Shown piece by piece: positions 54,773 to 62,715 of a stretch of 64,000 nucleotides of DNA. Each line of letters starts with the position of its first letter. The first letter of the stretch is position 1. The translations under genes and the position numbers were made by a program. Origin of the DNA: ZC4RG30 sp963777735. GTDB lineage: Bacteria; Pseudomonadota; Gammaproteobacteria; Steroidobacterales; Steroidobacteraceae. Location: contig CAVZRQ010000005.1 of NCBI GenBank assembly GCA_963777735.1, positions 558,001 to 622,000 on the forward strand. Direction: 5' to 3'. A model generated the notes under the pieces. It ran no database searches. It was not told where the DNA came from and saw nothing but the letters and a program-made list of their open reading frames with translations.

Positions 54773-55348
54773 ATGGCCTGGAATCTTCCGAACATACTCA
54801 CCTGGCTGCGCATCCTCGCCGTTCCGGTGCTGCCGGTGCTGTTCTTCCTGCCATACCACTGGGCTGATCCAGCGGCTGGCCTGCTGTTCGCAGCGGCCTC
54901 AATCACCGATTCCCTCGATGGGTACTTTGCGCGGCGCATGGGCCTCACCTCCCGGCTGGGGGCGTTTCTCGACCCAGTGGCCGACAAACTGATCGTGGCC
55001 GTGGCACTGGTGCTGCTGGTGAGCAAGGATCCACCCGGCGGCGAATGGCACTGGATCATCGTGCTCATGGCCTGCGTGATCATCGGTCGCGAGATCGCGA
55101 TCTCGGCACTGCGCGAATGGATGGCGGAGCTGGGGCAGCGCACGCGGGTCGCGGTATCGCAACTGGGCAAGTACAAGACCATCCTGCAGATGGTCGGGCT
55201 GTCGATGATGCTCTACCGGTATCCGCTGTTTGGTCTGGACGTCTACCTGATCGGGCTGGTGCTGACGGTGCTGGCGGCAGTCCTGACGCTCTGGTCCATG
55301 GTCAGCTACCTGCGGGCCGCGTGGCCGGTACTGACGGCGCCGGAATGA
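54773..55348 (+). CDS. pgsA: CDP-diacylglycerol-glycerol-3-phosphate 3-phosphatidyltransferase
   Basis: Committed step of phosphatidylglycerol and cardiolipin synthesis in the inner membrane. 191 residues with about four to five membrane helices. The CDP-alcohol phosphotransferase motif is complete (DSLDGYFARR ... GAFLDPVADK). The start NLPNILTWLRILAVPVLPVL is typical. It lies 19 bases after uvrC. The uvrC-pgsA-tRNA order is the same as in E. coli (uvrC-pgsA-glyW-cysT-leuZ). Confidence 0.96.
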   Translation: MAWNLPNILTWLRILAVPVLPVLFFLPYHWADPAAGLLFAAASITDSLDGYFARRMGLTSRLGAFLDPVADKLIVAVALVLLVSKDPPGGEWHWIIVLMACVIIGREIAISALREWMAELGQRTRVAVSQLGKYKTILQMVGLSMMLYRYPLFGLDVYLIGLVLTVLAAVLTLWSMVSYLRAAWPVLTAPE

Positions 55349-55373
55349 TTTTGCGCAATCACGCATCGTTTGC

Positions 55374-55401
55374 TTGACTTGTACGGGCGGGAATCTACAA
55401 T
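55374..55401 (+). promoter_or_regulatory. Promoter of the Gly-Cys-Leu tRNA cluster
   Basis: TTGACT, a 16-base spacer and TACAAT (55396-55401), 17 bases before the first tRNA. Confidence 0.7.
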
Positions 55402-55417
55402 TTCGCCCCTCTTCGAT

Positions 55418-55493
55418 GCGGGAATAGCTCAGTTGGTAGAGCGCAACCTTGCCAAGGTTGAGGTCGAGGGTTCGAGCCCCTTTTCCCGCTCCA
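55418..55493 (+). tRNA. glyW: tRNA-Gly (GCC)
   Basis: A 76-base cloverleaf with encoded CCA. The acceptor stem GCGGGAA/TTCCCGC, the D-arm with AGCTCAGTTGGTAGAGC, the anticodon loop TTGCCAA (GCC, Gly) and the T-arm GGTTCGAGCCC are all visible. First of three tRNAs, in the same order as E. coli glyW-cysT-leuZ. Confidence 0.97.
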
Positions 55494-55510
55494 TTCCTTA
55501 TCCGGCATAA

Positions 55511-55584
55511 GGCTAGGTGGCAGAGTGGTCATGCAGCGGCCTGCAAAGCCGTGTACGCCGGTTCGATTCCGACCCTAGCCTCCA
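55511..55584 (+). tRNA. cysT: tRNA-Cys (GCA)
   Basis: A 74-base tRNA with acceptor stem GGCTAGG/CCTAGCC and encoded CCA. The anticodon loop is CTGCAAA (GCA, Cys) and the T-arm contains GGTTCGATTCC. It starts 17 bases after tRNA-Gly. Confidence 0.97.
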
Positions 55585-55639
55585 CCACCCGGAAATCCCG
55601 AAATCAGTTAAGGTGCGCCTGCATCCGGGCTTGCCCGAT

Positions 55640-55970
55640 GCGGACGTGGCGAAACTGGTATACGCAGCAGACTTCAATTGGAGTGCCCGGCAGGAAACCG
55701 CCGGAGCAGAACCGCTCAAAGTCGGGGAACGCCGTGCTTTCGGGCATGTGCCAATCCCGAGCCAAGCCGTCGGCCCCTGGGGCCCGCCGGAAGGTGTAGA
55801 GACTGGACGGGCGGCACCTAAGGATTCGTTAACAAGCGTCATCTAGGGTGAAGGGACAGTCCAGACCACGAACGCGAACCGCGAACCGGTGCGCGGCGGT
55901 GCAAACCGAAGTGGTAAGAAAATCTGCTTTCCGAAAGGGAGTGTGGGTTCAAGTCCCGCCGTCCGCACCA
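55640..55970 (+). tRNA. leuZ: tRNA-Leu (UAA) interrupted by a group I intron
   Basis: The 5' exon (55640-55674) and 3' exon (55919-55970) join into an 87-base leucine tRNA with encoded CCA. The acceptor stem is GCGGACG/CGTCCGC, the anticodon stem GCAGA/TCTGC and the spliced loop CTTAAAA, giving anticodon UAA. A long class II variable arm (TTCC-GAAA-GGGA) and T-arm GTGGGTTCAAGTCCCGC follow. The 244-base intron splits the anticodon between U34 and A35. The position after tRNA-Gly and tRNA-Cys corresponds to E. coli leuZ, which has no intron. Without splicing the cell would lack this tRNA for UUA/UUG codons. Confidence 0.95.
55675..55918 (+). ncRNA. Group I self-splicing intron (IC3-like) in tRNA-Leu(UAA)
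   Basis: P1 forms between ACUUC (55671-55675) and GGAGU (55680-55684). It places a U-G wobble (U55674, G55681) exactly at the 5' splice site, the hallmark of group I introns, and the intron ends in G (55918). A core segment AATCCCGAGCCAAGC (55753-55767) closely matches the Q/P4-P6 region of cyanobacterial tRNA-Leu introns. R- and S-like elements (GTGTAGAGACTGGACGG at 55794-55810; AAGGGACAGTCCAGACC at 55851-55867) can form P7. A P2 stem CCGGC/GCCGG lies at 55687-55704. No homing endonuclease is encoded. Confidence 0.93.
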
Positions 55971-56007
55971 CCTTCATTGAACGCCAGCGGTTCGAAACAG
56001 AGGCGAA

Positions 56008-56634
56008 GTGCTCGAAGTCAGTAACCTGCATCTGTGGCGTGGCGATCGGCATCTGTTGCGCGGGGTGAATTTCACGCTGTTCGGCGGGCAGTCGCTGCAG
56101 CTGCTGTGGCCGAATGGCACCGGCAAGACATCGCTGCTGCGCTGCATTGCCGGCTTCCTGCATGCTGAAGAAGGCGCCGTGCGCTGGCAGGGCAAGCCGG
56201 TCAACGATGATCCGGAGTCCTTCCACTGGAACCTCGCGTACCTCGGCCACGAAACTGCACTCAAGGGTGACCTGACCGCCTTCGAGAACCTGCGTTTTGC
56301 CTGTGCCTTGCGCAGCCCGCCCACGGCTGACCAGTTGCGCGCCACGCTTGCGGAAGTCGGGCTCGCGAAGCTGGATCCTGATCAGCCCGTGCGGAGTTTT
56401 TCGGCTGGCCAGCAGCGTCGTGTCGCTCTGGCGCGACTTTCGCTGTGGGGCGCGAAGCTGTGGTTGCTGGATGAGCCAGCCGCCAATCTCGATGCAGCCG
56501 GACAGGCGCTGCTCACCGGAATGCTGCAGGCGCATCTGCAGGCGGGTGGCATGGCCATGCTGGCGACACATCAGGCCATTGAATTGCCCGGTGCGGATTG
56601 TCGTCTCTGGCAACAGCCCCAGGAGCTGGTATGA
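56008..56634 (+). CDS. ccmA: Haem exporter ATP-binding protein CcmA
   Basis: ATPase of the CcmABCD complex that releases holo-CcmE in cytochrome c maturation. 208 residues from a GTG start preceded by AGAGG. The ABC signature is FSAGQQRRVALARL, Walker B is LWLLDEPAANLD, and the switch His is in LATHQA. Walker A reads WPNGTGKT (residues 34-41), with Trp where the first invariant Gly of GxxxxGK[ST] should be. TGG for GGG is a one-base difference, so a sequence error is possible. The stop overlaps the ccmB ATG. This gene heads the ccm operon, 37 bases after the tRNA-Leu. Confidence 0.94.
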   Translation: MLEVSNLHLWRGDRHLLRGVNFTLFGGQSLQLLWPNGTGKTSLLRCIAGFLHAEEGAVRWQGKPVNDDPESFHWNLAYLGHETALKGDLTAFENLRFACALRSPPTADQLRATLAEVGLAKLDPDQPVRSFSAGQQRRVALARLSLWGAKLWLLDEPAANLDAAGQALLTGMLQAHLQAGGMAMLATHQAIELPGADCRLWQQPQELV

Positions 56635-57320
56635 ACGCGCCGCGCAACACGGCCATCGCGGCCGCTGCAGCCATCCTGCAGCGTGATCTGCTGCTGGCTT
56701 TTCGCAGGCCGGGCGAATGGCTGCAACCGCTGGCCTTCTTCCTGATCGTCACCGTGCTGTTTCCACTGGCGCTGGATCCGGAAGCGGCGCGCCTGCGTTA
56801 TGTGGCGCCGGCCGCGCTGTGGGTCTCCCTGCTGCTGGCATCGCTGCTGGCGCTGGATTTCCTGTTCCGCGAAGACGCGCGGGATGGAACTTTGGAGCAG
56901 TACGTACTGTCTGGACAACCATTCACGGCATTGTTGCTGGCGAAGACGGCCACGCACTGGCTGCTGACGGGGCTCCCGCTGGCCATTGCAGGTCCGCTCG
57001 CGGCAATCAGTCTGGGCGCGCCGCCGGGTGCCGTGCCGGTCATCTTCGTGGCGCTGCTGCTCGGCAGCGTGACCTTGAGTCTGCTGGGATCCATCGGAGC
57101 AGGGTTGACGCTGGGCGTACGACGCGGTGGCGCGTTGTTGTCACTGCTGGTGCTGCCGCTGGCCATGCCGGTGCTGGTGTTCGGAGCAAGGGCCACGGCG
57201 ATGGCGATCGCGGGTGACGATGCTTCCAGCGGGTTGTATCTGCTCGCTGCGATGGGTGTGCTTTCGATGACCCTGGCGCCACTGGCTGCGGCAGCGGCCG
57301 TGCGGATCAGCCTGGAGTAA
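56631..57320 (+). CDS. ccmB: Haem exporter permease CcmB
   Basis: Membrane partner of CcmA. 229 residues from the ATG at 56631 (ATGA overlap with ccmA), with six hydrophobic segments. Family features are the early LQRDLLLAFRRPGEWLQPLA and DPEAARLRYVAPAALWVSLL, then FREDARDGTLEQYVLSG. Length is typical (about 220). ccmC follows after ten bases. Confidence 0.95.
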   Translation: MNAPRNTAIAAAAAILQRDLLLAFRRPGEWLQPLAFFLIVTVLFPLALDPEAARLRYVAPAALWVSLLLASLLALDFLFREDARDGTLEQYVLSGQPFTALLLAKTATHWLLTGLPLAIAGPLAAISLGAPPGAVPVIFVALLLGSVTLSLLGSIGAGLTLGVRRGGALLSLLVLPLAMPVLVFGARATAMAIAGDDASSGLYLLAAMGVLSMTLAPLAAAAAVRISLE

Positions 57321-57330
57321 ACTCTCGATC

Positions 57331-58083
57331 ATGAATTGGGTCTGGTTCCATCGCTTCGGCTCACCGCCGTATTTCTACCGCATCGCCGGACTGTGGGCGC
57401 CGTGGTTGCTCGGCATTGCCGCAGTGCTGCTCGTCATCGGTCTCTACGGTGGCCTGGTGGTGGCGCCGGTCGATTACTTCCAGAGTGATGTCTATCGCAT
57501 CATCTACGTGCATGTTCCGGCCTCGTACCTCGCACTGATGACCTACACCTGGATGGCGCTCGCGGCAGCAGCAGGCCTCATCTGGCGCATCAAGATCGCA
57601 CATGCCGTGGCGGCCGCCTGCGCGCCGGCCGGGGCGAGCTTCACGGCCGTGTCGCTGCTCACCGGCATGATCTGGGGGCAACCCACCTGGGGCACCTGGT
57701 GGGCGTGGGATCCGCGCATCGTGTCGCAGCTGTTCGTGCTGTTCTTCTTCCTGGGTTACATCGGGCTGCGCGGTGCAATTGAAGACCGCGACCGTGCCGA
57801 CCGGTCCAGTGCGGTGCTCGCCATCGTGGGTATCGTCAATGTCCCCATCGTGCACTTCTCGGTCGACTGGTGGAATTCCCTGCATCAGGCTCCCACGCTG
57901 ATGCGCAGTGATGGCCCGACGATGCCGATGTCCATGGCCTGGCCGCTGCTGGTGATGCTGGGCGCCTACACCTTCTATTTTTTCGCCATCATGCTGATGC
58001 GCGCGCGGGCCGAAGTCCTGCGGCGTGAACGTGGTGGCACCTGGGTGCGCGAAGAACTCGCGCGAGGGGATGTGTCGCCATGA
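57331..58083 (+). CDS. ccmC: Haem exporter protein CcmC
   Basis: Membrane haem-handling protein that loads haem onto CcmE. 250 residues, six membrane helices, with the tryptophan-rich WWD motif WGTWWAWDPRIVSQL and flanking haem-ligand histidines (VHVPASYLAL and VHFSVDWWNSLHQ). N-terminal RFGSPPYFYRIAG is typical. Its stop overlaps the ccmD start (ATGA). Confidence 0.97.
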   Translation: MNWVWFHRFGSPPYFYRIAGLWAPWLLGIAAVLLVIGLYGGLVVAPVDYFQSDVYRIIYVHVPASYLALMTYTWMALAAAAGLIWRIKIAHAVAAACAPAGASFTAVSLLTGMIWGQPTWGTWWAWDPRIVSQLFVLFFFLGYIGLRGAIEDRDRADRSSAVLAIVGIVNVPIVHFSVDWWNSLHQAPTLMRSDGPTMPMSMAWPLLVMLGAYTFYFFAIMLMRARAEVLRRERGGTWVREELARGDVSP

Positions 58084-58241
58084 ATGAATTCCTGCAGATG
58101 AGCGGCTATGCCGCCTATGTATGGTCGGCCTATGGCCTTGCCATCGGTGGCCTGCTGTTGAATGTGTGGCTGGCGCGGCGACAGATGCGCGAAGCGCGCG
58201 TGCAGGCGCGGCGTCGCCTCGCGATGCAGGATTCGCCATGA
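58080..58241 (+). CDS. ccmD: Haem exporter protein CcmD
   Basis: A 53-residue single-pass protein that links CcmABC and CcmE. It starts at the ATG overlapping the ccmC stop. MNEFLQMSGYAAYVWSAYGL carries the conserved Gly-Tyr pair before the helix, and the helix is followed by a basic tail (LARRQMREARVQARRRLAMQ). The stop overlaps the ccmE start (ATGA). Its size and position leave little doubt. Confidence 0.93.
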   Translation: MNEFLQMSGYAAYVWSAYGLAIGGLLLNVWLARRQMREARVQARRRLAMQDSP

Positions 58242-58690
58242 CGCCCGCACGCCGCCGTCGCATGTACATGGTGCTCGGCATCCTGGCCGGAGTGGGCGTC
58301 GCCACTGCCTTCGCACTGCAGGCCTTCAAGAGCAGCATTGGTTACAAGGATCCCACTGCGGTGCTTGCCGGCGCGGTGGAACCAGGCAAGCGATTCCAGC
58401 TCGGCGGCATGGTCAAGAAAGGCAGCGTGCTGCGCACCTCCGGCAGCCTGGAGATGCGCTTCGTGGTCACGGATTTCCTGCACGAAGTGCCGGTGGTCTA
58501 CACCGGTGTGCTGCCTGATCTCTTCAAGGAGAACTCCGGCGTCGTCACCAATGGCCGCCTGAATGATCGCGGTGAGTTCATCGCCGACGAAGTGCTTGCC
58601 AAACACGACGAGAACTACATGCCCACCGCCGTCCAGAAGTCCCTGCAGAAGGGCGAATCGCGGCTCGATCCACCCCCGCAGGTCAATTGA
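58238..58690 (+). CDS. ccmE: Cytochrome c maturation haem chaperone CcmE
   Basis: Periplasmic, membrane-anchored haem chaperone. 150 residues from the ATG at 58238: basic start MTPARRRRMYMVLGILAGVG, one helix, then an OB fold. The haem-binding His123 lies in VLAKHDENYMP with Tyr127 following, the family signature HxxxY. The C-terminus is flexible. The stop shares one base with the ccmF start. Confidence 0.97.
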   Translation: MTPARRRRMYMVLGILAGVGVATAFALQAFKSSIGYKDPTAVLAGAVEPGKRFQLGGMVKKGSVLRTSGSLEMRFVVTDFLHEVPVVYTGVLPDLFKENSGVVTNGRLNDRGEFIADEVLAKHDENYMPTAVQKSLQKGESRLDPPPQVN

Positions 58691-60654
58691 TGATTCCCGA
58701 AATCGGTCAGTTCGCGATGGTCCTGGCGCTGCTGCTGGCAGTCGCGCAGGCAGTCTTCGGCATCGCCGGCCCATGGCGCGGGAACCAACGCTGGATGCAG
58801 GCCACTTATCCGGCGGTAGCGGGGCAGTTCGTGCTGCTGACGCTGGCGTTCGGCTGTCTCGTCTGGTCTTTCGTGCACAACGACTTTTCCGTGCGCATGG
58901 TGGCGGCGCATTCCAATTCAGCGCTGCCGGTTTATTTCCGGGTTGCCGCGGCCTGGGGCAACCACGAGGGCAGCCTGCTGTTCTGGGTGTTCGTGCTTTC
59001 CACCTGGACGCTCGCCGTCGCTGCGTTCTCCGGCAATCTGCCGCGACCCTTCACCGCCCGCGTGCTGGGTGTGCTCGGCATCATCAGCGTGGGCTTCCTG
59101 CTGTTCTCGCTGGCCACCTCCAATCCCTTCGAGCGGCTGCAGCCGGCACCGCCGGATGGCGTCGATCTCAATCCCGTGCTGCAGGACTTCGGCCTGACCA
59201 TCCATCCGCCGATGCTGTATGTCGGTTATGTGGGTTTCTCGGTGGCCTTCGCCTTCGCCTGCGCGGCGATGATCGAGGGCAAGCTCGACCAGACCTGGGC
59301 GCGCTGGACGCGACCCTGGACCACCATCGCCTGGATGTTCCTGACGGTGGGCGTTGCCCTGGGCAGCTGGTGGGCCTACTACGAACTCGGTTGGGGCGGC
59401 TGGTGGGCCTGGGATCCAGTGGAGAACTCGATCCTCATGCCGTGGCTGCTGGGCACGGCGCTGATCCATTCGCTGGCCGTGACGGACAAACGTGGCCTGT
59501 TCAAGAGCTGGACGCTGCTGCTCGCCATCATGGCGTTCTCTTTCTGCCTGCTGGCCACCTTCATGGTGCGTTCGGGTGTGCTGGTGTCGGTGCATAGTTT
59601 TGCTGCGGATCCGACGCGCGGCATTTTCATCCTCACGTTCCTGGGCCTCACCATCGGCGGCGCGCTCACTCTGTACGTATGGCGCGCGCCGTTGCTGCGA
59701 TCCTCGGCCGGCTTCGATCTCGTGTCGCGCGAGAGCTTCCTGCTGTTCAACAACATCCTGCTGGTGATCGCCACGGCGGTGGTGTTCGGCGGCACGATGG
59801 CACCGTTGTTTGCCGATGTGCTCGGGCTCGGCACGCTGTCCGTGGGCGCGCCTTACTTCAATGCCATGTTCCTGTTGCCGATCCTGCCGTTGCTGGCGCT
59901 GGTTTCCGTGGGCACCTTCGCGCGCTGGAAACGCGGCGCGCTCGGCGAATCGCGCCAATCCATTCTCGGCAGCCTGGTGCTTGCCGTGATCCTGGGGCTG
60001 GCGCTGATTCTCGGCCTGTATGGAGATCGCTCGCTGCTGGGCCCGATCGGCGTCGTGATCGGCGTCTGGATCGTGCTCTCGTCGCTGGTGGACCCAGTCG
60101 ATCGCCTGCGTCGTGGCCTCTCGCTCTCTCCGGCGATACTCGGCATGACGATCGCGCACATCGGGCTCGGCATCATCACTATCGGCGTCACCACCATGGA
60201 AACCCGGATGCAGGAGCGCGACGTGGCGCTGACGCCGGGGCAGCAGATCGAACTCGGACGATACGCCTTCCGTTTCGAAGGCATCGAGGAAGCCGACGGG
60301 CCCAATTACGACGCGGTCCGCGCGCGCGTGGTCGTCACGCACGATGGCAAGCCCGACACCGTGCTGTTTCCGGAGCGCCGCAGTTACCTGGTGCAGGAGC
60401 AGGCGCTGGCCGAGGCCTCGCTGGGCGTGGGCTGGCGGCGCGATCTGCTGGCCACGCTGGGCGAGGAAGTCGGCGGCGGCGCCTGGAGTTTCCGGCTGCA
60501 GGTGCGACCGCTGATGCGCTATGTGTGGTTTGGTGCGGCGCTGATGGCTTTCGGCGGGTTCCTCTCCACCCTGGATCGCCGCTACCGGCGTCGGCGTGAA
60601 GCAGCAGATACAGCCGCAGAATCGGCTGTGGCGGCAAGCGGTGGCGTGGCATGA
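58690..60654 (+). CDS. ccmF: Cytochrome c-type biogenesis protein CcmF
   Basis: Large membrane subunit of the haem lyase that attaches haem to apocytochrome c. 654 residues from the ATG at 58690 with about 14-15 helices. The WWD motif GGWWAWDPVENSILMPWL is intact, and so are HNDFSVRMVAAHSNSALP and WGNHEGSLLFW near the N-terminus and LTIHPPMLYVGYVGF. Length matches E. coli CcmF (647). ccmG overlaps by four bases. Confidence 0.97.
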   Translation: MIPEIGQFAMVLALLLAVAQAVFGIAGPWRGNQRWMQATYPAVAGQFVLLTLAFGCLVWSFVHNDFSVRMVAAHSNSALPVYFRVAAAWGNHEGSLLFWVFVLSTWTLAVAAFSGNLPRPFTARVLGVLGIISVGFLLFSLATSNPFERLQPAPPDGVDLNPVLQDFGLTIHPPMLYVGYVGFSVAFAFACAAMIEGKLDQTWARWTRPWTTIAWMFLTVGVALGSWWAYYELGWGGWWAWDPVENSILMPWLLGTALIHSLAVTDKRGLFKSWTLLLAIMAFSFCLLATFMVRSGVLVSVHSFAADPTRGIFILTFLGLTIGGALTLYVWRAPLLRSSAGFDLVSRESFLLFNNILLVIATAVVFGGTMAPLFADVLGLGTLSVGAPYFNAMFLLPILPLLALVSVGTFARWKRGALGESRQSILGSLVLAVILGLALILGLYGDRSLLGPIGVVIGVWIVLSSLVDPVDRLRRGLSLSPAILGMTIAHIGLGIITIGVTTMETRMQERDVALTPGQQIELGRYAFRFEGIEEADGPNYDAVRARVVVTHDGKPDTVLFPERRSYLVQEQALAEASLGVGWRRDLLATLGEEVGGGAWSFRLQVRPLMRYVWFGAALMAFGGFLSTLDRRYRRRREAADTAAESAVAASGGVA

Positions 60655-61181
60655 ACCGCTTCTTCATTCCGCTGGTGGCCTTCGTCCTGCTGGTGGTGGT
60701 GTTCGGCGTGTCATTGAAGCGCGCGCCTGAAAAAATGCTGGTGCCTTCTGCGCTGATCGGCAAGGCGGCACCCGAGTTCTCGCTGCCGGATCTGGTGCGA
60801 CCTGGCGAAGTGGTGAACAGCGCCACGTTCAAGGGCCGCTGGTACCTGGTGAACGTGTGGGGAACCTGGTGCCCCGAATGCCGCGCCGAACACGAGACGC
60901 TGCTGGATATCCAGCGCGAGGGCAAGGCGCTGATCATCGGCCTGAACTACAAGGATGACGATGGCCTGGCGCGACAGTGGTTGCAGGAGCTCGGTAATCC
61001 CTATGAGGCGGTGGCCGTGGACCGCGAAGGCCGCGCTGCCATCGACTACGGCGTGTACGGCGCCCCGGAAAGCTTTCTGGTCAATCCAGAAGGCGTGATC
61101 GTGCACAAGGTGGTGGGAGTCGTGACGCCGGAGCGCTGGCGCACCGTCATGCTGCCGATGATTGAAGGAACTGCGAAGTGA
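60651..61181 (+). CDS. ccmG: Thiol:disulfide interchange protein CcmG/DsbE
   Basis: Periplasmic thioredoxin-like reductant for apocytochrome CxxCH motifs. 176 residues: an N-terminal membrane anchor (FIPLVAFVLLVVVFGVSL) and a thioredoxin domain with the active site GTWCPEC (Cys74, Cys77). The CcmG-type GVYGAPESFLV loop with cis-Pro is present. Overlaps ccmF and ccmH by four bases each. Confidence 0.96.
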   Translation: MNRFFIPLVAFVLLVVVFGVSLKRAPEKMLVPSALIGKAAPEFSLPDLVRPGEVVNSATFKGRWYLVNVWGTWCPECRAEHETLLDIQREGKALIIGLNYKDDDGLARQWLQELGNPYEAVAVDREGRAAIDYGVYGAPESFLVNPEGVIVHKVVGVVTPERWRTVMLPMIEGTAK

Positions 61182-61621
61182 CGCGAAACCTGCTGCGGGT
61201 GGCGCTGCTCACCCTGTGTTCCCTGCCTGCATTCGCCATCGATCCGGCGCCGCCGCTGGAAGATCCAGTGCAACAGACACGGTACCTCGATCTCATCCAT
61301 GAACTGCGTTGCCTGAAGTGCCAGGGCGAGACAGTGGCCGACACACCGGCCCAGTTCGCGGTGGACATCCGCCGCCAGGTGCGCGAGATGGTGCAGGCGG
61401 GCAAGTCGGATCAGGAAGTGCGGCAGTACATGGTCGACCGGTATGGCGAGATCATCCTGCTGAAGCCGATGTGGTCGGCAGCCGGTGCCTGGTTGTGGCT
61501 TGCGCCCGGGCTGTTCCTGCTGGGCGGCATCGCCATTGCGTGGCGCATTCTGCGGCAGCGAAATGCGTTGCTGGCCAATGATGACTCCGAGGTCGGCGAA
61601 GAGCCGGTGAACCGTTCATGA
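61178..61621 (+). CDS. ccmH: Cytochrome c-type biogenesis protein CcmH
   Basis: Thiol protein that holds apocytochrome c for haem ligation. 147 residues from a GTG start overlapping ccmG. A signal peptide (about 1-20) is followed by the active site ELRCLKCQGE (Cys45, Cys48), the family LRCxxCQ motif with Leu-Lys in the middle. ADTPAQFAVDIRRQVREMV and a C-terminal helix (about 98-120) complete it. This is the short CcmH; the TPR part is the separate next gene. Confidence 0.95.
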   Translation: MTRNLLRVALLTLCSLPAFAIDPAPPLEDPVQQTRYLDLIHELRCLKCQGETVADTPAQFAVDIRRQVREMVQAGKSDQEVRQYMVDRYGEIILLKPMWSAAGAWLWLAPGLFLLGGIAIAWRILRQRNALLANDDSEVGEEPVNRS

Positions 61622-62664
61622 GCACCTTTGTCATTCTTGCTGTCCTGTTGACCCTGGCTGCCCTCGGCGCGCTCGCATATCCCCTGTTGCAGCGGCGATC
61701 AGATGCGCCACCCGCCTGGCCCATGGCAGGCCTGGTGGCGGTGCTCTTCCTGGGTTGTGCCGCTGCGCTGTACCCGGTGTGGAGCAACTGGAACTGGTCA
61801 TCGCCTGGCCCGGCGGCCGATTCGCCCCAGGCCATGGTCGGTCGGCTTGCGCGGCGGCTCGAGAAACAGCCGGATGACCTGCAGGGCTGGCTGCTGCTGG
61901 GGCGCTCCTACAACGAGATCGGGCAGTTTCCGCTCGCGGCGCGTGCCTACCAGCGGGCCGACAAACTTGCAGAAGGACGCAACGTCGAGGCACTGCTCGG
62001 CATGGGTGATGCGTTGATTGCAGCCGGCCGCAGCGAACTCACGGGTGCAGCGGGGCGGCTCTTCGAGAAGGCGCTGGAAATCGAGCCCAACTCGGTTCAG
62101 GCGCTGCTGTATGGCGCACTGGCTGCGATGGAACGCAATGAGTTGCCGGTGGCACGTGCGCGATTCGCACGCCTGCTGGAAGGCAATCCGCCGCCCGAGG
62201 CGCGGAGCCTCATTGAACGTCAGTTGCAGGTGCTGGACGCCATGGCGGTGATGGCATCCGCACCGTCAGCCCCGGCCGCGCAGGCCGGAGCCGCTGCTCC
62301 AGGCGCACCCGCAGCAGCTTCCGCAGCGGTGGTCAGGATTCCGGTGCGCATCACGCTGGCAGCGGGCGTTGCAGCCAAGGCCATGGCGGGTGCTCCACTG
62401 TTTGTGCTTGCCCGCGTGCCGGGTCAACGCCAACCGCTGGCGGCCAAGCGCCTCGAAGCAAAGTTTCCGCAGGATGTCGAACTGCTGAGCACCGATGCCA
62501 TGGCGGGCGCAGTGTTCACCGCCGGGCAGGAGCTGGAAGTCGAAGCGCGGGTGGCCAATGGCGGCAGTGCGATTTCGCGTAGCGGAGATCCTTTCGGCGT
62601 GGTGAAGATCAAGGCAGGGGCCAGCAGCCGCGCTTCCATAGAGATCAACCAGTTGAAACCGTAA
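61618..62664 (+). CDS. ccmI: Cytochrome c-type biogenesis protein CcmI (TPR protein)
   Basis: Apocytochrome c chaperone of the haem-lyase complex. 348 residues: two N-terminal helices (about 1-20 and 38-58), then TPR repeats (about 75-205: GWLLLGRSYNEIGQFPLAAR, EALLGMGDALI, PNSVQALLYGALAAME). An Ala/Pro linker (about 220-240) leads to a C-terminal beta-rich domain. Overlaps ccmH by four bases and is the last ccm gene. Confidence 0.92.
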   Translation: MSTFVILAVLLTLAALGALAYPLLQRRSDAPPAWPMAGLVAVLFLGCAAALYPVWSNWNWSSPGPAADSPQAMVGRLARRLEKQPDDLQGWLLLGRSYNEIGQFPLAARAYQRADKLAEGRNVEALLGMGDALIAAGRSELTGAAGRLFEKALEIEPNSVQALLYGALAAMERNELPVARARFARLLEGNPPPEARSLIERQLQVLDAMAVMASAPSAPAAQAGAAAPGAPAAASAAVVRIPVRITLAAGVAAKAMAGAPLFVLARVPGQRQPLAAKRLEAKFPQDVELLSTDAMAGAVFTAGQELEVEARVANGGSAISRSGDPFGVVKIKAGASSRASIEINQLKP

Positions 62665-62681
62665 ATCCGGTATCCTGTTAT
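62653..62681 (+). promoter_or_regulatory. Candidate promoter of the PQQ dehydrogenase gene
   Basis: TTGAAA, a 17-base spacer and TGTTAT (62676-62681). It overlaps the end of ccmI and lies 34 bases before the next ATG. Confidence 0.5.
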
Positions 62682-62715
62682 GGATAGTCATATCTGATTG
62701 GTTCCGGGGGGATTC

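Noticed and set aside
55513..55846. Open frames of about 109 codons on both strands across the tRNA cluster
   Set aside because: They cross tRNA-Cys, the tRNA-Leu 5' exon and the intron core; the RNA structure explains the sequence.
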